From positions 1 to 14,596 of the forward strand of contig CAZPFP010000016.1 in the NCBI GenBank assembly GCA_964585895.1: a DNA stretch of 14,596 nucleotides, given 5' to 3'. This DNA comes from CAZPFP01 sp964585895. Its GTDB lineage: Bacteria > Patescibacteriota > Microgenomatia > PFEM01 > JAHIFH01. The notes below the pieces were generated by a model, which made no database searches, had not been told where the DNA came from, and saw only the letters and a program-made list of their open reading frames with translations. This document shows positions 1 through 5,893 of the stretch, piece after piece. The position numbers and the translations under genes were made by a program. The first letter of the stretch is position 1. Each line of letters begins with the position of its first letter.

Positions 1-164
1 TTACCTATATCTTTATCTTTAACATTTAGTTTATCATTATTTACTGTCTCATCTGACATAATTTTTACACTCGGGTGAATTACTATCCCATCTTCTATAA
101 TGCTTCTGGAACCAATAACTGCTTTCTCCAAAATAGAAGCTTTATTTTTTATCTTTGTAGTTAT
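1..164 (-). pseudogene. Headless left-handed beta-helix fragment of a sugar nucleotidyltransferase-type protein; runs off the left edge
   Basis: On the minus strand an open frame reads from 164 to the window edge. It contains ASILEKAVIGSRSIIEDG and then VIHPSVKIM, the imperfect hexapeptide pattern of the C-terminal left-handed beta-helix found in mannose-1-phosphate guanylyltransferase / glucose-1-phosphate thymidylyltransferase-like proteins. A TAA stop (165-167) lies directly upstream in frame and no ATG, GTG or TTG precedes the helix, so the N-terminal nucleotidyltransferase domain is absent here. The sequence upstream (165-287) is AT-rich and does not look coding. The likely reading is a 5'-truncated remnant; a frameshift or an internal restart at the ATG at 59 is possible. 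The family call rests on pattern recognition only. Confidence 0.5.
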
Positions 165-287
165 TTATATGGGACTTTGAAATAAGTTGAAAATATTTTA
201 ATTTTTGGCAAGGAAATTGGAAAATTAGAAAAAAATTAACAAAAAATGAAGCTAGATAGCCTATAAAGAGAAATTTTATAAAAAAAT

Positions 288-1067
288 ATGTTGAAAAAGG
301 GACTAAATATCGCTAAAATCGCCAGTTTGACTCTCGTTAGCACCACTGAAAAGAGATTGCTAGTGGTTTTGGCATCTAGAATCTCTAAAAACAAAAAGAC
401 CTTTATTATTACGCCTAACCCTGAATTTTTTGTCTTTGCCAGGTATAATCCTTGGTTTCAGGCGCTTTTAGATAAAGCTGATATGGCCATTCCGGATGGA
501 GTGGGCTTGATTTGGGCAAGTAAATTTTTAGGCAAGCCGATTAAAGAGCGTATTTCGGGTACGGATTTAATGGAGAAACTTTGTCAAGAAGTAGCCAAGC
601 GTGGTTGGAGTATTTATTTGATTGGGGGGAAGCCAGGCGTGGCTAAGGAAACTCTTGAGATTTTACGGAAGCGCTATTTCGGCTTGAAAGGCTGGGCTGA
701 GACTGGTCCCAGTCTGGAGCTAAAGAATGGTAAATGGACAACCGGAAGCAAAAAAGGAATAACTGAGGCGGTTAAAGAGATAAATGCCAAAAAGCCAGAT
801 TTGCTTTTTGTTGCTTTTGGCATGGGGAAGCAAGAGAAATTTATTGGGGACAGTTGGAATAAGCTCGATGTCAAGCTGGCGATGGGAATTGGGGGTGCTT
901 TTGATTACCTTTCCGGGGAAATCCCTCGAGCGCCAGAGTGGATGAGGAAAGCAGGTTTAGAATGGTTTTTCCGTTTATTTCACCAGCCCTGGCGCTGGCA
1001 AAGACAATTGAGATTAATAGAATTTGTTTGGCTGGTTTTTCGAGTAAAGCTTAAAATATTACCATAA
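288..1067 (+). CDS. WecG/TagA/CpsF-family glycosyltransferase (GT26)
   Basis: Predicted to transfer an N-acetyl-hexosamine (typically ManNAc-type) from a UDP-sugar to a lipid-linked acceptor at the inner membrane face, in surface polysaccharide assembly. The 259 aa match the family's usual length. Visible signatures are the TPNPE motif (42-46), the loop ADMAIPDGVG with the likely catalytic-base Asp (D70), KERISGTDL (87-95), the Rossmann-like IYLIGGKPGVA (109-119), FVAFGMGKQEK (174-184) and MGIGGAFDYLSGEIPRAP (199-216). The C-terminus (about 217-259) is basic and aromatic, like the membrane-associating tail of TagA. The ATG at 288 lacks a clear Shine-Dalgarno. The stop is directly followed by the ATG of the next gene, so the two are probably co-transcribed. 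The exact sugar and acceptor cannot be told. Confidence 0.9.
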   Translation: MLKKGLNIAKIASLTLVSTTEKRLLVVLASRISKNKKTFIITPNPEFFVFARYNPWFQALLDKADMAIPDGVGLIWASKFLGKPIKERISGTDLMEKLCQEVAKRGWSIYLIGGKPGVAKETLEILRKRYFGLKGWAETGPSLELKNGKWTTGSKKGITEAVKEINAKKPDLLFVAFGMGKQEKFIGDSWNKLDVKLAMGIGGAFDYLSGEIPRAPEWMRKAGLEWFFRLFHQPWRWQRQLRLIEFVWLVFRVKLKILP

Positions 1068-1715
1068 ATGGAAGCCTTTATTTCTGACAGTAAGCTAATA
1101 AAAATACCAATTAGGAACCGTGGGGAAAAATTAGTGGATTTAGAAAGGTATATTTCTGAGATTATCATTGAACTTTCTCCTAGAATCTACGGACATCGAA
1201 AGTTTAAAGCCTATCTAAGAGAAGGAGCGGCTAAGAGGCTGAAGAGAGCGCAAAAATTTTTACCCAAAGGACTCGTTTTGAAAGTTGTCGATGCCTATAG
1301 ACCGATTGCAATTCAAGAGAAGTTATTTAAGAAGAAATTTAGGTTAGTTAAAAAACAGCACCCAAAGTGGTCCGTAGAGAAAATTTATGACCATGCGTCA
1401 AAATACACAGCTGACCCTAAAGTAATTGCTCCACACTCTACGGGAGGGAGTGTGGATGTGACGATTGTTGATAGAGGGGGTAAAGAGCTAGATATGGGCG
1501 GTACTTCAATAGCTAGCTCATATACTAGATCAGACAAAATCTTATCGACAGCGAAGAATAACCGGGCTTTATTAATTAAAGTGATGACTAAAACAGGATT
1601 CGTTAATTATCCAACAGAATGGTGGCATTGGTCATATGGAGACAGATATTGGGCGGTTGTAAAAAAGAAAAAATATGCAATTTATAGCTCTATTGAAAAA
1701 TTCGAGGATATTTAA
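1068..1715 (+). CDS. VanX-type D-alanyl-D-alanine dipeptidase (peptidase M15D)
   Basis: Zinc dipeptidase expected to split D-Ala-D-Ala in the cytoplasm; no signal peptide is visible. All family residues can be placed in the 215 aa: the transition-state Arg in VVDAYRPI (R78), the zinc ligands in APHSTGGSVDV (H123, D130, with the same spacing as VanX SxHxxGxxxD) and EWWHWS (catalytic E184, zinc ligand H187). The ATG at 1068 begins immediately after the stop of the glycosyltransferase, and the 3' end lies 3 bases from the convergent HTH gene. No VanH/VanA/VanRS neighbours are present, so a housekeeping role in D-Ala recycling or wall turnover is more likely than glycopeptide resistance. An L,D- or D,D-dipeptidase of broader specificity is possible. 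Confidence 0.88.
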   Translation: MEAFISDSKLIKIPIRNRGEKLVDLERYISEIIIELSPRIYGHRKFKAYLREGAAKRLKRAQKFLPKGLVLKVVDAYRPIAIQEKLFKKKFRLVKKQHPKWSVEKIYDHASKYTADPKVIAPHSTGGSVDVTIVDRGGKELDMGGTSIASSYTRSDKILSTAKNNRALLIKVMTKTGFVNYPTEWWHWSYGDRYWAVVKKKKYAIYSSIEKFEDI

Positions 1716-1718
1716 GTT

Positions 1719-1934
1719 TTACTCTGTCTTTCCCTGCATTCCCAACAGCCATAGAACCGCTTCTTTACGGTATCTTCGGTCGCCGCGGGAATTAATGCGA
1801 ATGGCCGGCAGTTTGCCTCTTTTACCCCACCTTTTAATAGTTAGGGGAGAAACCCGAAGAATTTCGGCTACTTCACGAACAGTCAGTAAATCTGGGAGAT
1901 CATCTAAACGCAGGGATTTCTTATTGTCTGTCAT
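1719..1934 (-). CDS. Small excisionase/MerR-type helix-turn-helix DNA-binding protein
   Basis: The 71-aa protein contains LLTVREVAEILRVSPLTIKR followed by WGKRGKLPAIRI and RRYRKEAVLWLL. This is the layout of the HTH_17 / excisionase (Xis, BldC-like) winged-helix family: HTH at about 16-35, wing at 36-52 and a closing helix. It binds DNA, and its target is unknown. It is convergent with the VanX gene (3-base gap) and has its own promoter (-35 TTGACA, -10 TACATT), with a 5' leader of roughly 14 bases lacking an obvious Shine-Dalgarno. No integrase or phage gene is next to it, so a role as a chromosomal regulator fits better than a prophage excisionase. Family confidence is high, role unknown. 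Confidence 0.8.
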   Translation of the reverse strand: MTDNKKSLRLDDLPDLLTVREVAEILRVSPLTIKRWGKRGKLPAIRINSRGDRRYRKEAVLWLLGMQGKTE

Positions 1935-1955
1935 GACTGGTTGTCTCTATGATTA

Positions 1956-1984
1956 AATGTAACACAGTATAACAGAAGTGTCAA
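1956..1984 (-). promoter_or_regulatory. Promoter of the small HTH gene
   Basis: On the minus strand there is a perfect -35 TTGACA (1984-1979), a 17-base spacer and -10 TACATT (1961-1956), 21 bases before the ATG at 1934. The imperfect palindrome GTTATACTGTGTTAC (5 of 7 arm positions pair) lies in the spacer and is a candidate operator, possibly for the HTH protein itself (inference). Confidence 0.6.
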
Positions 1985-2048
1985 CCCTGTTTTTGAGGCT
2001 AAAATTGGAGAATTAGAGAGAGTTTGAAGCCTTAGGTTATAGTTTGAA

Positions 2049-2513
2049 TTACTTCAATTCAACACTGCCTCCCGCATCTTCTAATCTCTTCTTAGCTTTC
2101 TCCGCCTCTTCTTTGTTAATCCCAGCAAGGATTTCTTTGGGAACTGATTCAACTAGATCTTTGGCTTCTTTTAATCCCAGAGATTGATTAAGCTCTCGAA
2201 CTGCCTTGATAACGCTAATTTTGTTATCGCCTGCGGCAGTGAGAGTGATGTTAAAAGTGGTTTGACCAATAGTTTTTTCTTCTTGAGGAGTTTCACCACC
2301 TGCGGGCGCAGCTGCTGGAGCCATTGCGACTGGAGCCGCACTCACCCCAAATTTATCTTCTAAAGCCTTGACTAAATCAGCTAATTCGATCACAGAGAGC
2401 TTTTCGATTTCTTCAATGATTTTAGCTAGTTTGGGTGAAGCCTTGATTGCCTTTTCCTTTTTTGGTACTTCTGTTTTTTTCTCTTCTGGTTTTTCAGTTG
2501 GCTTGTCCGTCAT
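2049..2513 (-). CDS. rplL: Ribosomal protein bL12 (L7/L12)
   Basis: Stalk protein of the large subunit that recruits translation GTPases. From the ATG at 2513 it has 154 aa, longer than the usual ~120-125 because of a Lys/Glu-rich N-terminal extension of about 25 residues (PTEKPEEKKTEVPKKEKA). Next come the dimerisation domain (KIIEEIEKLSVIELADLVKA), the Ala/Pro hinge (SAAPVAMAPAAAPAGG) and the C-terminal domain with the GTPase-binding signature (ISVIKAVRELNQSLGLKEAK, ending GGSVELK). A GTG at 2522 would add three residues, but the G-rich Shine-Dalgarno AAGGGGGG sits 8 bases before the ATG and abuts the GTG, so the ATG was chosen. The start overlaps the end of rplJ by 20 bases, so translation is probably coupled. 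Confidence 0.95.
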   Translation of the reverse strand: MTDKPTEKPEEKKTEVPKKEKAIKASPKLAKIIEEIEKLSVIELADLVKALEDKFGVSAAPVAMAPAAAPAGGETPQEEKTIGQTTFNITLTAAGDNKISVIKAVRELNQSLGLKEAKDLVESVPKEILAGINKEEAEKAKKRLEDAGGSVELK

Positions 2514-3024
2514 TTTCTTCACCCCCCTTCGCTTTTAAGACGTAAATTAATTGTCTCATATTCCAACTTAGAGCATTATTTAAGCCATAAAGAGGAGATT
2601 GGAGAGTACCGATGAGCTTGGCTTTCAATTCTTCTTTTGAGGGCAAATTGGCTAATTGTTTTATTTTTTCAATTGGGGTAACGGTTTGGTCAAGAAGACC
2701 AAATTTAATCTTGGGTAGCTCATTAGCTTTGGCAAAGTCGACTAGAACTTTAAGCGGACTGATTTGATCTTTATAAGCCCAAAGAACAACGGTCGGACCC
2801 TGAAGAGCTTCAGAGTCAATTTTAACCTTGCTTTCCTCGGCGGCTCGATTTAATAAAGTATTCTTGACTACCTCAAATTCGCCCCCGGTTTTTTTGATGT
2901 TTTGACGAAGTTCAGCCATTTGAGAAACTTTTAAGCCATGATAATCAGCCAAAACCACAGCTTTGGCTTGTTTGAGTTTCTCAACTAGGTTTTGAACGGT
3001 GTAAACTTTATCTGATTGAACCAT
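2494..3024 (-). CDS. rplJ: Ribosomal protein uL10
   Basis: Base of the L7/L12 stalk; binds 23S rRNA and bL12 dimers. The 176 aa include the typical KAVVLADYHGLKVSQMAELR (about 20-39), FEVVKNTLLNRA and GPTVVLW segments and a C-terminal helix for bL12 binding. It precedes rplL with a 20-base overlap. The start codon lies 2 bases after the U-tract of a terminator-like hairpin. The only Shine-Dalgarno-like sequence (GAGG) is inside the 3' arm of that hairpin, so both transcription and translation starts are probably under control of the leader (see the leader and hairpin entries). Confidence 0.95.
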   Translation of the reverse strand: MVQSDKVYTVQNLVEKLKQAKAVVLADYHGLKVSQMAELRQNIKKTGGEFEVVKNTLLNRAAEESKVKIDSEALQGPTVVLWAYKDQISPLKVLVDFAKANELPKIKFGLLDQTVTPIEKIKQLANLPSKEELKAKLIGTLQSPLYGLNNALSWNMRQLIYVLKAKGGEENDGQAN

Positions 3025-3026
3025 TT

Positions 3027-3050
3027 AAAAAACCTCGGTTTTTACCGAGG
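3027..3050 (-). terminator. Attenuator hairpin immediately upstream of rplJ
   Basis: In the RNA, CCUCGGU (3050-3044), loop AAAA, ACCGAGG (3039-3033), then six U (3032-3027), AA and the rplJ AUG: a textbook Rho-independent terminator placed before the gene. The leader segment ACCGAGG (3079-3073) is identical to the 3' arm and can pair instead with the 5' arm CCUCGGU, which would form an antiterminator. The GAGG of the 3' arm is also the only candidate Shine-Dalgarno (8 bases from AUG), so the hairpin would mask it too. Seen in sequence; the control logic is inferred by analogy with the B. subtilis rplJL attenuator. Confidence 0.8.
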
Positions 3051-3071
3051 TATATCATTAACTAACTTTCT

Positions 3072-3116
3072 GCCTCGGTAGGACTTACGTCTAATGACCG
3101 CCGACTGTCTTAGGTT
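3072..3116 (-). ncRNA. Ribosomal protein L10 leader (autoregulatory mRNA leader)
   Basis: The leader RNA runs from a predicted start near 3116 and includes AAGACAGUCGGCGGUC, ACGUAAGUCC and UACCGAGGC. These correspond to the conserved elements of the L10 leader (compare the usual GACAGYNGG ... CUUAAU..CC ... ACCGAGG). UCGG can pair with CCGA to close the L10-binding structure. Bound L10(L12)4 would be expected to hold ACCGAGG in that helix, freeing the downstream terminator to form. A covariance-model search (Rfam L10_leader) would settle it. Confidence 0.75.
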
Positions 3117-3122
3117 ATACCT

Positions 3123-3151
3123 ATTTTACCCCTCTTTTAAGGATTTGTCAA
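3123..3151 (-). promoter_or_regulatory. Promoter of rplJ-rplL
   Basis: -35 TTGACA (3151-3146), 17-base spacer, -10 TAAAAT (3128-3123). The -35 box lies inside the last codons of the upstream charged-protein gene, which ends at 3137. Transcription is predicted to start near 3116, giving about 90 bases of leader containing the L10 element and attenuator. So rplJL can be expressed separately from secE-nusG-rplKA. Confidence 0.75.
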
Positions 3152-3493
3152 TTTTTCTCTTTCCTCTTCTCTCTTTCTTGCTTCTCTTTTTCTCTTCTCT
3201 CTTTCTTGTTCAGCTTCTGCGGGTGAGCCTTTAGCGGGAACAGCTTTACCCGCAGGTCTTGCTTTTTGAGCTAATTTTTGTCTTTTAAGAAAACCTTCTT
3301 TTAGATCAGCCGTTCCCGATCCCCCTGGGCTTTCTGTTTCAACTCTTTTGGTTGTTTCCTCTGGTGTTTTTTTTGGTTCCTCAACCCTGGGTCGGGCTGG
3401 TTCAGAAGGGGTTTCAGTTATTGTTTTCTGGCTTGTATCTTTTGGTTTCCATCCAATCATATTTCTGAATCTTTCAGCGACTGATTCGTCCAT
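3137..3493 (-). CDS. Uncharacterised highly charged, Pro/Glu/Lys-rich protein between rplA and rplJ
   Basis: I do not recognise this 118-aa protein. It starts with MDESVAERFRNMIGWKPKD, continues through a Pro/Thr/Glu/Lys-rich, probably disordered middle, and ends in an Arg/Glu/Lys-rich stretch (EREKRKREARKREEEREKL) that could be one long helix. No membrane segment or catalytic motif is seen. It has its own promoter (TTGACA, 17 bases, TAAAGT) ending 9 bases before the ATG, so the mRNA would be almost leaderless, and no strong Shine-Dalgarno is present. It sits on the same strand inside a ribosomal-protein block, which hints at a ribosome- or RNA-linked role, but that is inference. The low-complexity composition weakens homology arguments; coding status is supported mainly by the start, promoter and packing. 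Confidence 0.6.
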   Translation of the reverse strand: MDESVAERFRNMIGWKPKDTSQKTITETPSEPARPRVEEPKKTPEETTKRVETESPGGSGTADLKEGFLKRQKLAQKARPAGKAVPAKGSPAEAEQEREKRKREARKREEEREKLTNP

Positions 3494-3502
3494 AGTATTT
3501 TT

Positions 3503-3531
3503 ACTTTATTCTTTTCCTTGGTTGTTGTCAA
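3503..3531 (-). promoter_or_regulatory. Promoter of the charged 118-aa protein (near-leaderless)
   Basis: -35 TTGACA (3531-3526), 17-base spacer, -10 TAAAGT (3508-3503), then only 9 bases to the ATG at 3493. A start 7 bases after the -10 box would leave a leader of about 3 bases. Confidence 0.65.
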
Positions 3532-3549
3532 ATTATTATCTTGAAAATA

Positions 3550-4371
3550 TTAAAAAGAGGTTAAATCTACTTTGATGCCTGGACCCATGGTGCTGGTAAT
3601 AACTGCCTTTTTTATTTTATTGGGGCCAATCACATTTGTCAGGGCTTTGAGGTTGGCTTCAAGTTCTTGGGGTTTATAATTGACTTTACCGATGACCAGA
3701 TGAATCAGGGGCGCTTTGGCTTCAGTTTTAAATTGAGTTTTGCCCGCCATTTTCTTGGCTAACTCTTCGGGTTTATCCGTGATTGTTCCGGCTTTGGGAT
3801 TGGGCATTAAACCCCTGGGACCAAGAACTTTGGCATATTTGGAGAGCTGAGGCATTATTGCCGGAGGAGCGAGAAGAACGTCAAAATCAAATTTTCCCTC
3901 GCTAATTTTCTTTAAGAGAGTTTCATTAGCAATGGCAATTTTAGTTTGCTTGCCAGTGGGATAGGGGAATTGAACCTCGCCTTTTAAGCCCGTTTCCATT
4001 ATTACCAGGTGAACCTCGATCGAGCCATCAAATTTGGAAATAGAAGTCTCTTGAGCTAGTTTGATTGCTTTTAGTGGGGTATAGACCTGGTTGCGGTCAA
4101 CCTTTTTCCTTGCTTGCTGATATTTTTTTCCCCTTATTTTTGCTTTGACAGGTGCTTTTTTCTTGACAACTTTCTTAGTTTTAACTTTGGTTTCTTCAGC
4201 TAATTTTTCCTCTTTTTTCTTAATCCTTTCTGCTTCAGCTAAGACTTCGGCTCCCATATCCGCAATACGACCGTGTTCTTTGCCGGTTTTAACAATTTTT
4301 CGTTCTTTTTTTTGAGACTTTTTCTCTTTTTTTTCTGAGTCGTCAATGACTCTGATGCGTTTTTTACCCAC
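3550..4371 (-). CDS. rplA: Ribosomal protein uL1 with long basic N-terminal extension
   Basis: Large-subunit protein of the L1 stalk, which helps release E-site tRNA; in many bacteria it also represses its own mRNA. Of 273 aa, the last ~190 are the L1 fold: YTPLKAIKLAQETSISKFDG, VHLVIMETGLKG, the signature KVLGPRGLMPNPKAGTI and TNVIGPNKIKKAVITSTMGP. The first ~80 residues are an added Lys/Glu-rich region (SEKKEKKSQKKERK ... KTKKVVKKKAPVKAKIRGKK). The start is a GTG at 4371, preceded by the strong Shine-Dalgarno AAAGGAG four bases upstream. A repeat-filled gap of 113 bases separates it from rplK. L1 is reported missing in many Parcubacteria, so its presence mildly favours Microgenomates. Confidence 0.95.
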   Translation of the reverse strand: MGKKRIRVIDDSEKKEKKSQKKERKIVKTGKEHGRIADMGAEVLAEAERIKKKEEKLAEETKVKTKKVVKKKAPVKAKIRGKKYQQARKKVDRNQVYTPLKAIKLAQETSISKFDGSIEVHLVIMETGLKGEVQFPYPTGKQTKIAIANETLLKKISEGKFDFDVLLAPPAIMPQLSKYAKVLGPRGLMPNPKAGTITDKPEELAKKMAGKTQFKTEAKAPLIHLVIGKVNYKPQELEANLKALTNVIGPNKIKKAVITSTMGPGIKVDLTSF

Positions 4372-4388
4372 AAAACTCCTTTCAGGAG

Positions 4389-4476
4389 AAATTCTAAATC
4401 CAAAATTTCAAATCCTAAATAAATTCTAAATCCAAATTTTTAAATTCCAAACTGTTTGAGATTTTGAATTTGGAAC
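4389..4476. repeat. AT-rich intergenic repeats between rplK and rplA
   Basis: The 16-base unit AAATTCTAAATCCAAA occurs at 4389-4404 and 4421-4436 (period 32), with a related TTTCAAATCCTAAA between them. It is followed by an inverted pair AAATTCCAAA (4442-4451) / TTTGGAA (4470-4476). Similar short intergenic words are common in CPR genomes (recollection, not checked). The repeats lie in the transcribed gap between two ribosomal genes. Confidence 0.6.
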
Positions 4477-4484
4477 ATTAGTGC

Positions 4485-4910
4485 TTAGGATTTAATTTTA
4501 ATCCCCATACTTCTCGCCGTACCCTCAACAATACGATTGGCCGCTTCTAAATCCTCAGTATTTAAATCCGCCATTTTTTCTTTGGCAATCTTCTCAACCT
4601 GTGACTTTGTTAGCACTCCGATTTGCTCTCTGCCAGCTTCACCTGAACCTTTTTCTAATTTAAGCGTTTTTTTAATCATTTCTGAAACAGGAGGAAGCTT
4701 AGTAACAAAGCTAAAAGTGTTGTCTTCATAAACAGTAATCACCGCTGGAATAATTTGGCCTTTTTTATCTTCTGTTTGAGCGTTGTAAGCCTTGATAAAG
4801 TCCATAATTGGCAGTCCATGTTGTCCGAGTGCTGGACCAACCGGGGCAGCAGGTGTTGCTTCGCCTGCAGGTAGATTGAGTTTGATAGTAGTTTTAACTT
4901 GTTTTGGCAT
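4485..4910 (-). CDS. rplK: Ribosomal protein uL11
   Basis: Binds the GTPase-associated centre of 23S rRNA. At 141 aa it has standard length. It shows the N-terminal KLNLPAGEATPAAPVGPALG and QHGLPIMDFIKAYNAQT, the F-S-F-V-T-K-L-P-P core (residues ~52-60) and the C-terminal NRIVEGTARSMGIKIK. The ATG at 4910 lies 2 bases after the nusG stop, in the usual secE-nusG-rplK-rplA order. It has no N-terminal extension, unlike its neighbours L1 and NusG. Confidence 0.97.
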   Translation of the reverse strand: MPKQVKTTIKLNLPAGEATPAAPVGPALGQHGLPIMDFIKAYNAQTEDKKGQIIPAVITVYEDNTFSFVTKLPPVSEMIKKTLKLEKGSGEAGREQIGVLTKSQVEKIAKEKMADLNTEDLEAANRIVEGTARSMGIKIKS

Positions 4911-4912
4911 TT

Positions 4913-5575
4913 TTAAATCTTGCTAATTTGAAGGAAGTCAAGCTCCACTGGTGTTTCTCTTCCAAAAATGGAAACAAGAACCTTGACTTTGCCTTTAGCT
5001 TCGTCAATCTTTTCGACTGAGCCTAAAAAGTCAGCGAAAGGTCCATCAATAATCTTAACTGCTTCACCGACACTAAACTTAGCTTTAAATTTGGGCGCCT
5101 CCATTTTCATAAATTTCTGGATGGCATTAACTTCTTTATCCTCAACCGGAGTTGGTTTGTTGCCAATACCGACGAAGCCAGTAATCCCGTTAGTGGTTCG
5201 CACCGTTAGCCATGATTGGTCGGTGAGAACCATTTTAATGAGGAGATAACCGGGGAAGATTTTTTCCTTAATTTTTTTCTTTTGCCCTGAACGAATTTCA
5301 ATTTTTTCCTGAACAGGGATAAGTAGTTCCAAAACTTTATCTTCCAAACCCATTGATTCGATTCTCTGTTTAAGTTGTTGAGCCACTTTATGCTCATGCC
5401 CAGAATAGGTGTGAACCACGTACCAATGGGCTTTTTTACTTTTTGCTTTGTTAATAATGATATGTTCGGGAGTTGATTTTTTAACTTCAATAGGAGGTTT
5501 AACTGCTTTTAACGGCGTTTTTTTAGTTTTAGGTTTGCTCTTAACTTTGGTTTCAGGCTTGGTTTTTTTAGCCAT
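4913..5575 (-). CDS. nusG: Transcription elongation/antitermination factor NusG with basic N-terminal extension
   Basis: Binds RNA polymerase and couples it to the ribosome or to Rho. Of 220 aa, the NGN domain begins at about residue 50 (KAHWYVVHTYSGHEHKVAQQ) and includes KIFPGYLLIKM and RTTNGITGFVG. A KOW domain follows (FSVGEAVKIIDGPFADFLG ... VSIFGRETPVELDF). The first ~48 residues are a Lys/Pro-rich tail (KPETKVKSKPKTKKTPLKAV) not found in model NusG. The stop lies 2 bases before rplK, and secE is 12 bases upstream. The ATG at 5575 has no obvious Shine-Dalgarno close by. Confidence 0.96.
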   Translation of the reverse strand: MAKKTKPETKVKSKPKTKKTPLKAVKPPIEVKKSTPEHIIINKAKSKKAHWYVVHTYSGHEHKVAQQLKQRIESMGLEDKVLELLIPVQEKIEIRSGQKKKIKEKIFPGYLLIKMVLTDQSWLTVRTTNGITGFVGIGNKPTPVEDKEVNAIQKFMKMEAPKFKAKFSVGEAVKIIDGPFADFLGSVEKIDEAKGKVKVLVSIFGRETPVELDFLQISKI

Positions 5576-5587
5576 CAGTTTTTACTT

Positions 5588-5794
5588 TTATCTGTTAACG
5601 ACTAACTCAGTTAATTTGGTAAAAAATAAATCAAAAGCACCCAGGAAAATCGCGGCCACGACCGTAGCGGCGATAACAATCAAAGTCAGTCGGGTTGCTT
5701 GTTCCCTTGAAGGCCAGGAGACTTTGGTTAGTTCCGTTCGCACTTCCTTCAAAAAAACAAAAGGCTTTGCCTTTTGGATAATGGGCACTTCCAT
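5588..5794 (-). CDS. secE: Preprotein translocase subunit SecE
   Basis: Single-spanning SecYEG subunit, 68 aa. The family signature is seen as FLKEVRTELTKVSWPSREQA, followed by one membrane helix (LIVIAATVVAAIFLGAFDLF). A TTG at 5803 would add three residues, but the ATG at 5794 lies 9 bases after a well-formed -10 box, so the mRNA probably begins just before this ATG. There is no Shine-Dalgarno. It heads the secE-nusG-rplK-rplA unit, the common bacterial order. Confidence 0.95.
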   Translation of the reverse strand: MEVPIIQKAKPFVFLKEVRTELTKVSWPSREQATRLTLIVIAATVVAAIFLGAFDLFFTKLTELVVNR

Positions 5795-5803
5795 GATGCT
5801 CAA

Positions 5804-5832
5804 ATTTTATCACAAAAGGGAATTTTTTGCAA
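5804..5832 (-). promoter_or_regulatory. Promoter of secE-nusG-rplK-rplA (near-leaderless)
   Basis: -35 TTGCAA (5832-5827), 17-base spacer, -10 TAAAAT (5809-5804), then TTGAGCATC and the secE ATG. The predicted start leaves about 3 bases of leader. The -35 box directly abuts the T-run of the upstream terminator. Confidence 0.7.
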
Positions 5833-5876
5833 AAGAAAAAGCCCCACGAGGGTGTTTAGTAACAGCTCGGGGGCTT
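5831..5876 (-). terminator. Rho-independent terminator of the small membrane protein cluster
   Basis: In the minus-strand RNA, AAGCCCCCGAG (5876-5866), a 15-base loop, CUCGUGGGGCUU (5850-5839; 11 pairs with one bulge), then a U-rich run UUUUUCUUUU (5840-5831). It lies 18 bases after the stop of the 126-aa membrane protein and insulates it from the secE promoter. Confidence 0.8.
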
Positions 5877-5893
5877 AGGGTTCAGTTTGGTGT

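Noticed and set aside
1068..1715. Glycopeptide-resistance cluster (VanX-type at 1068 together with VanW-like at 11991)
   Set aside because: There is no VanH, VanA-type ligase or VanRS nearby, and the two genes are 10 kb apart; housekeeping roles are more likely.
1675..1956. 93-aa plus-strand open frame over the HTH gene
   Set aside because: It is a shadow of the minus-strand HTH protein, which has clear family motifs and a promoter.
2514..2522. GTG start of rplL at 2522
   Set aside because: The Shine-Dalgarno would touch the GTG; the spacing suits ATG 2513.
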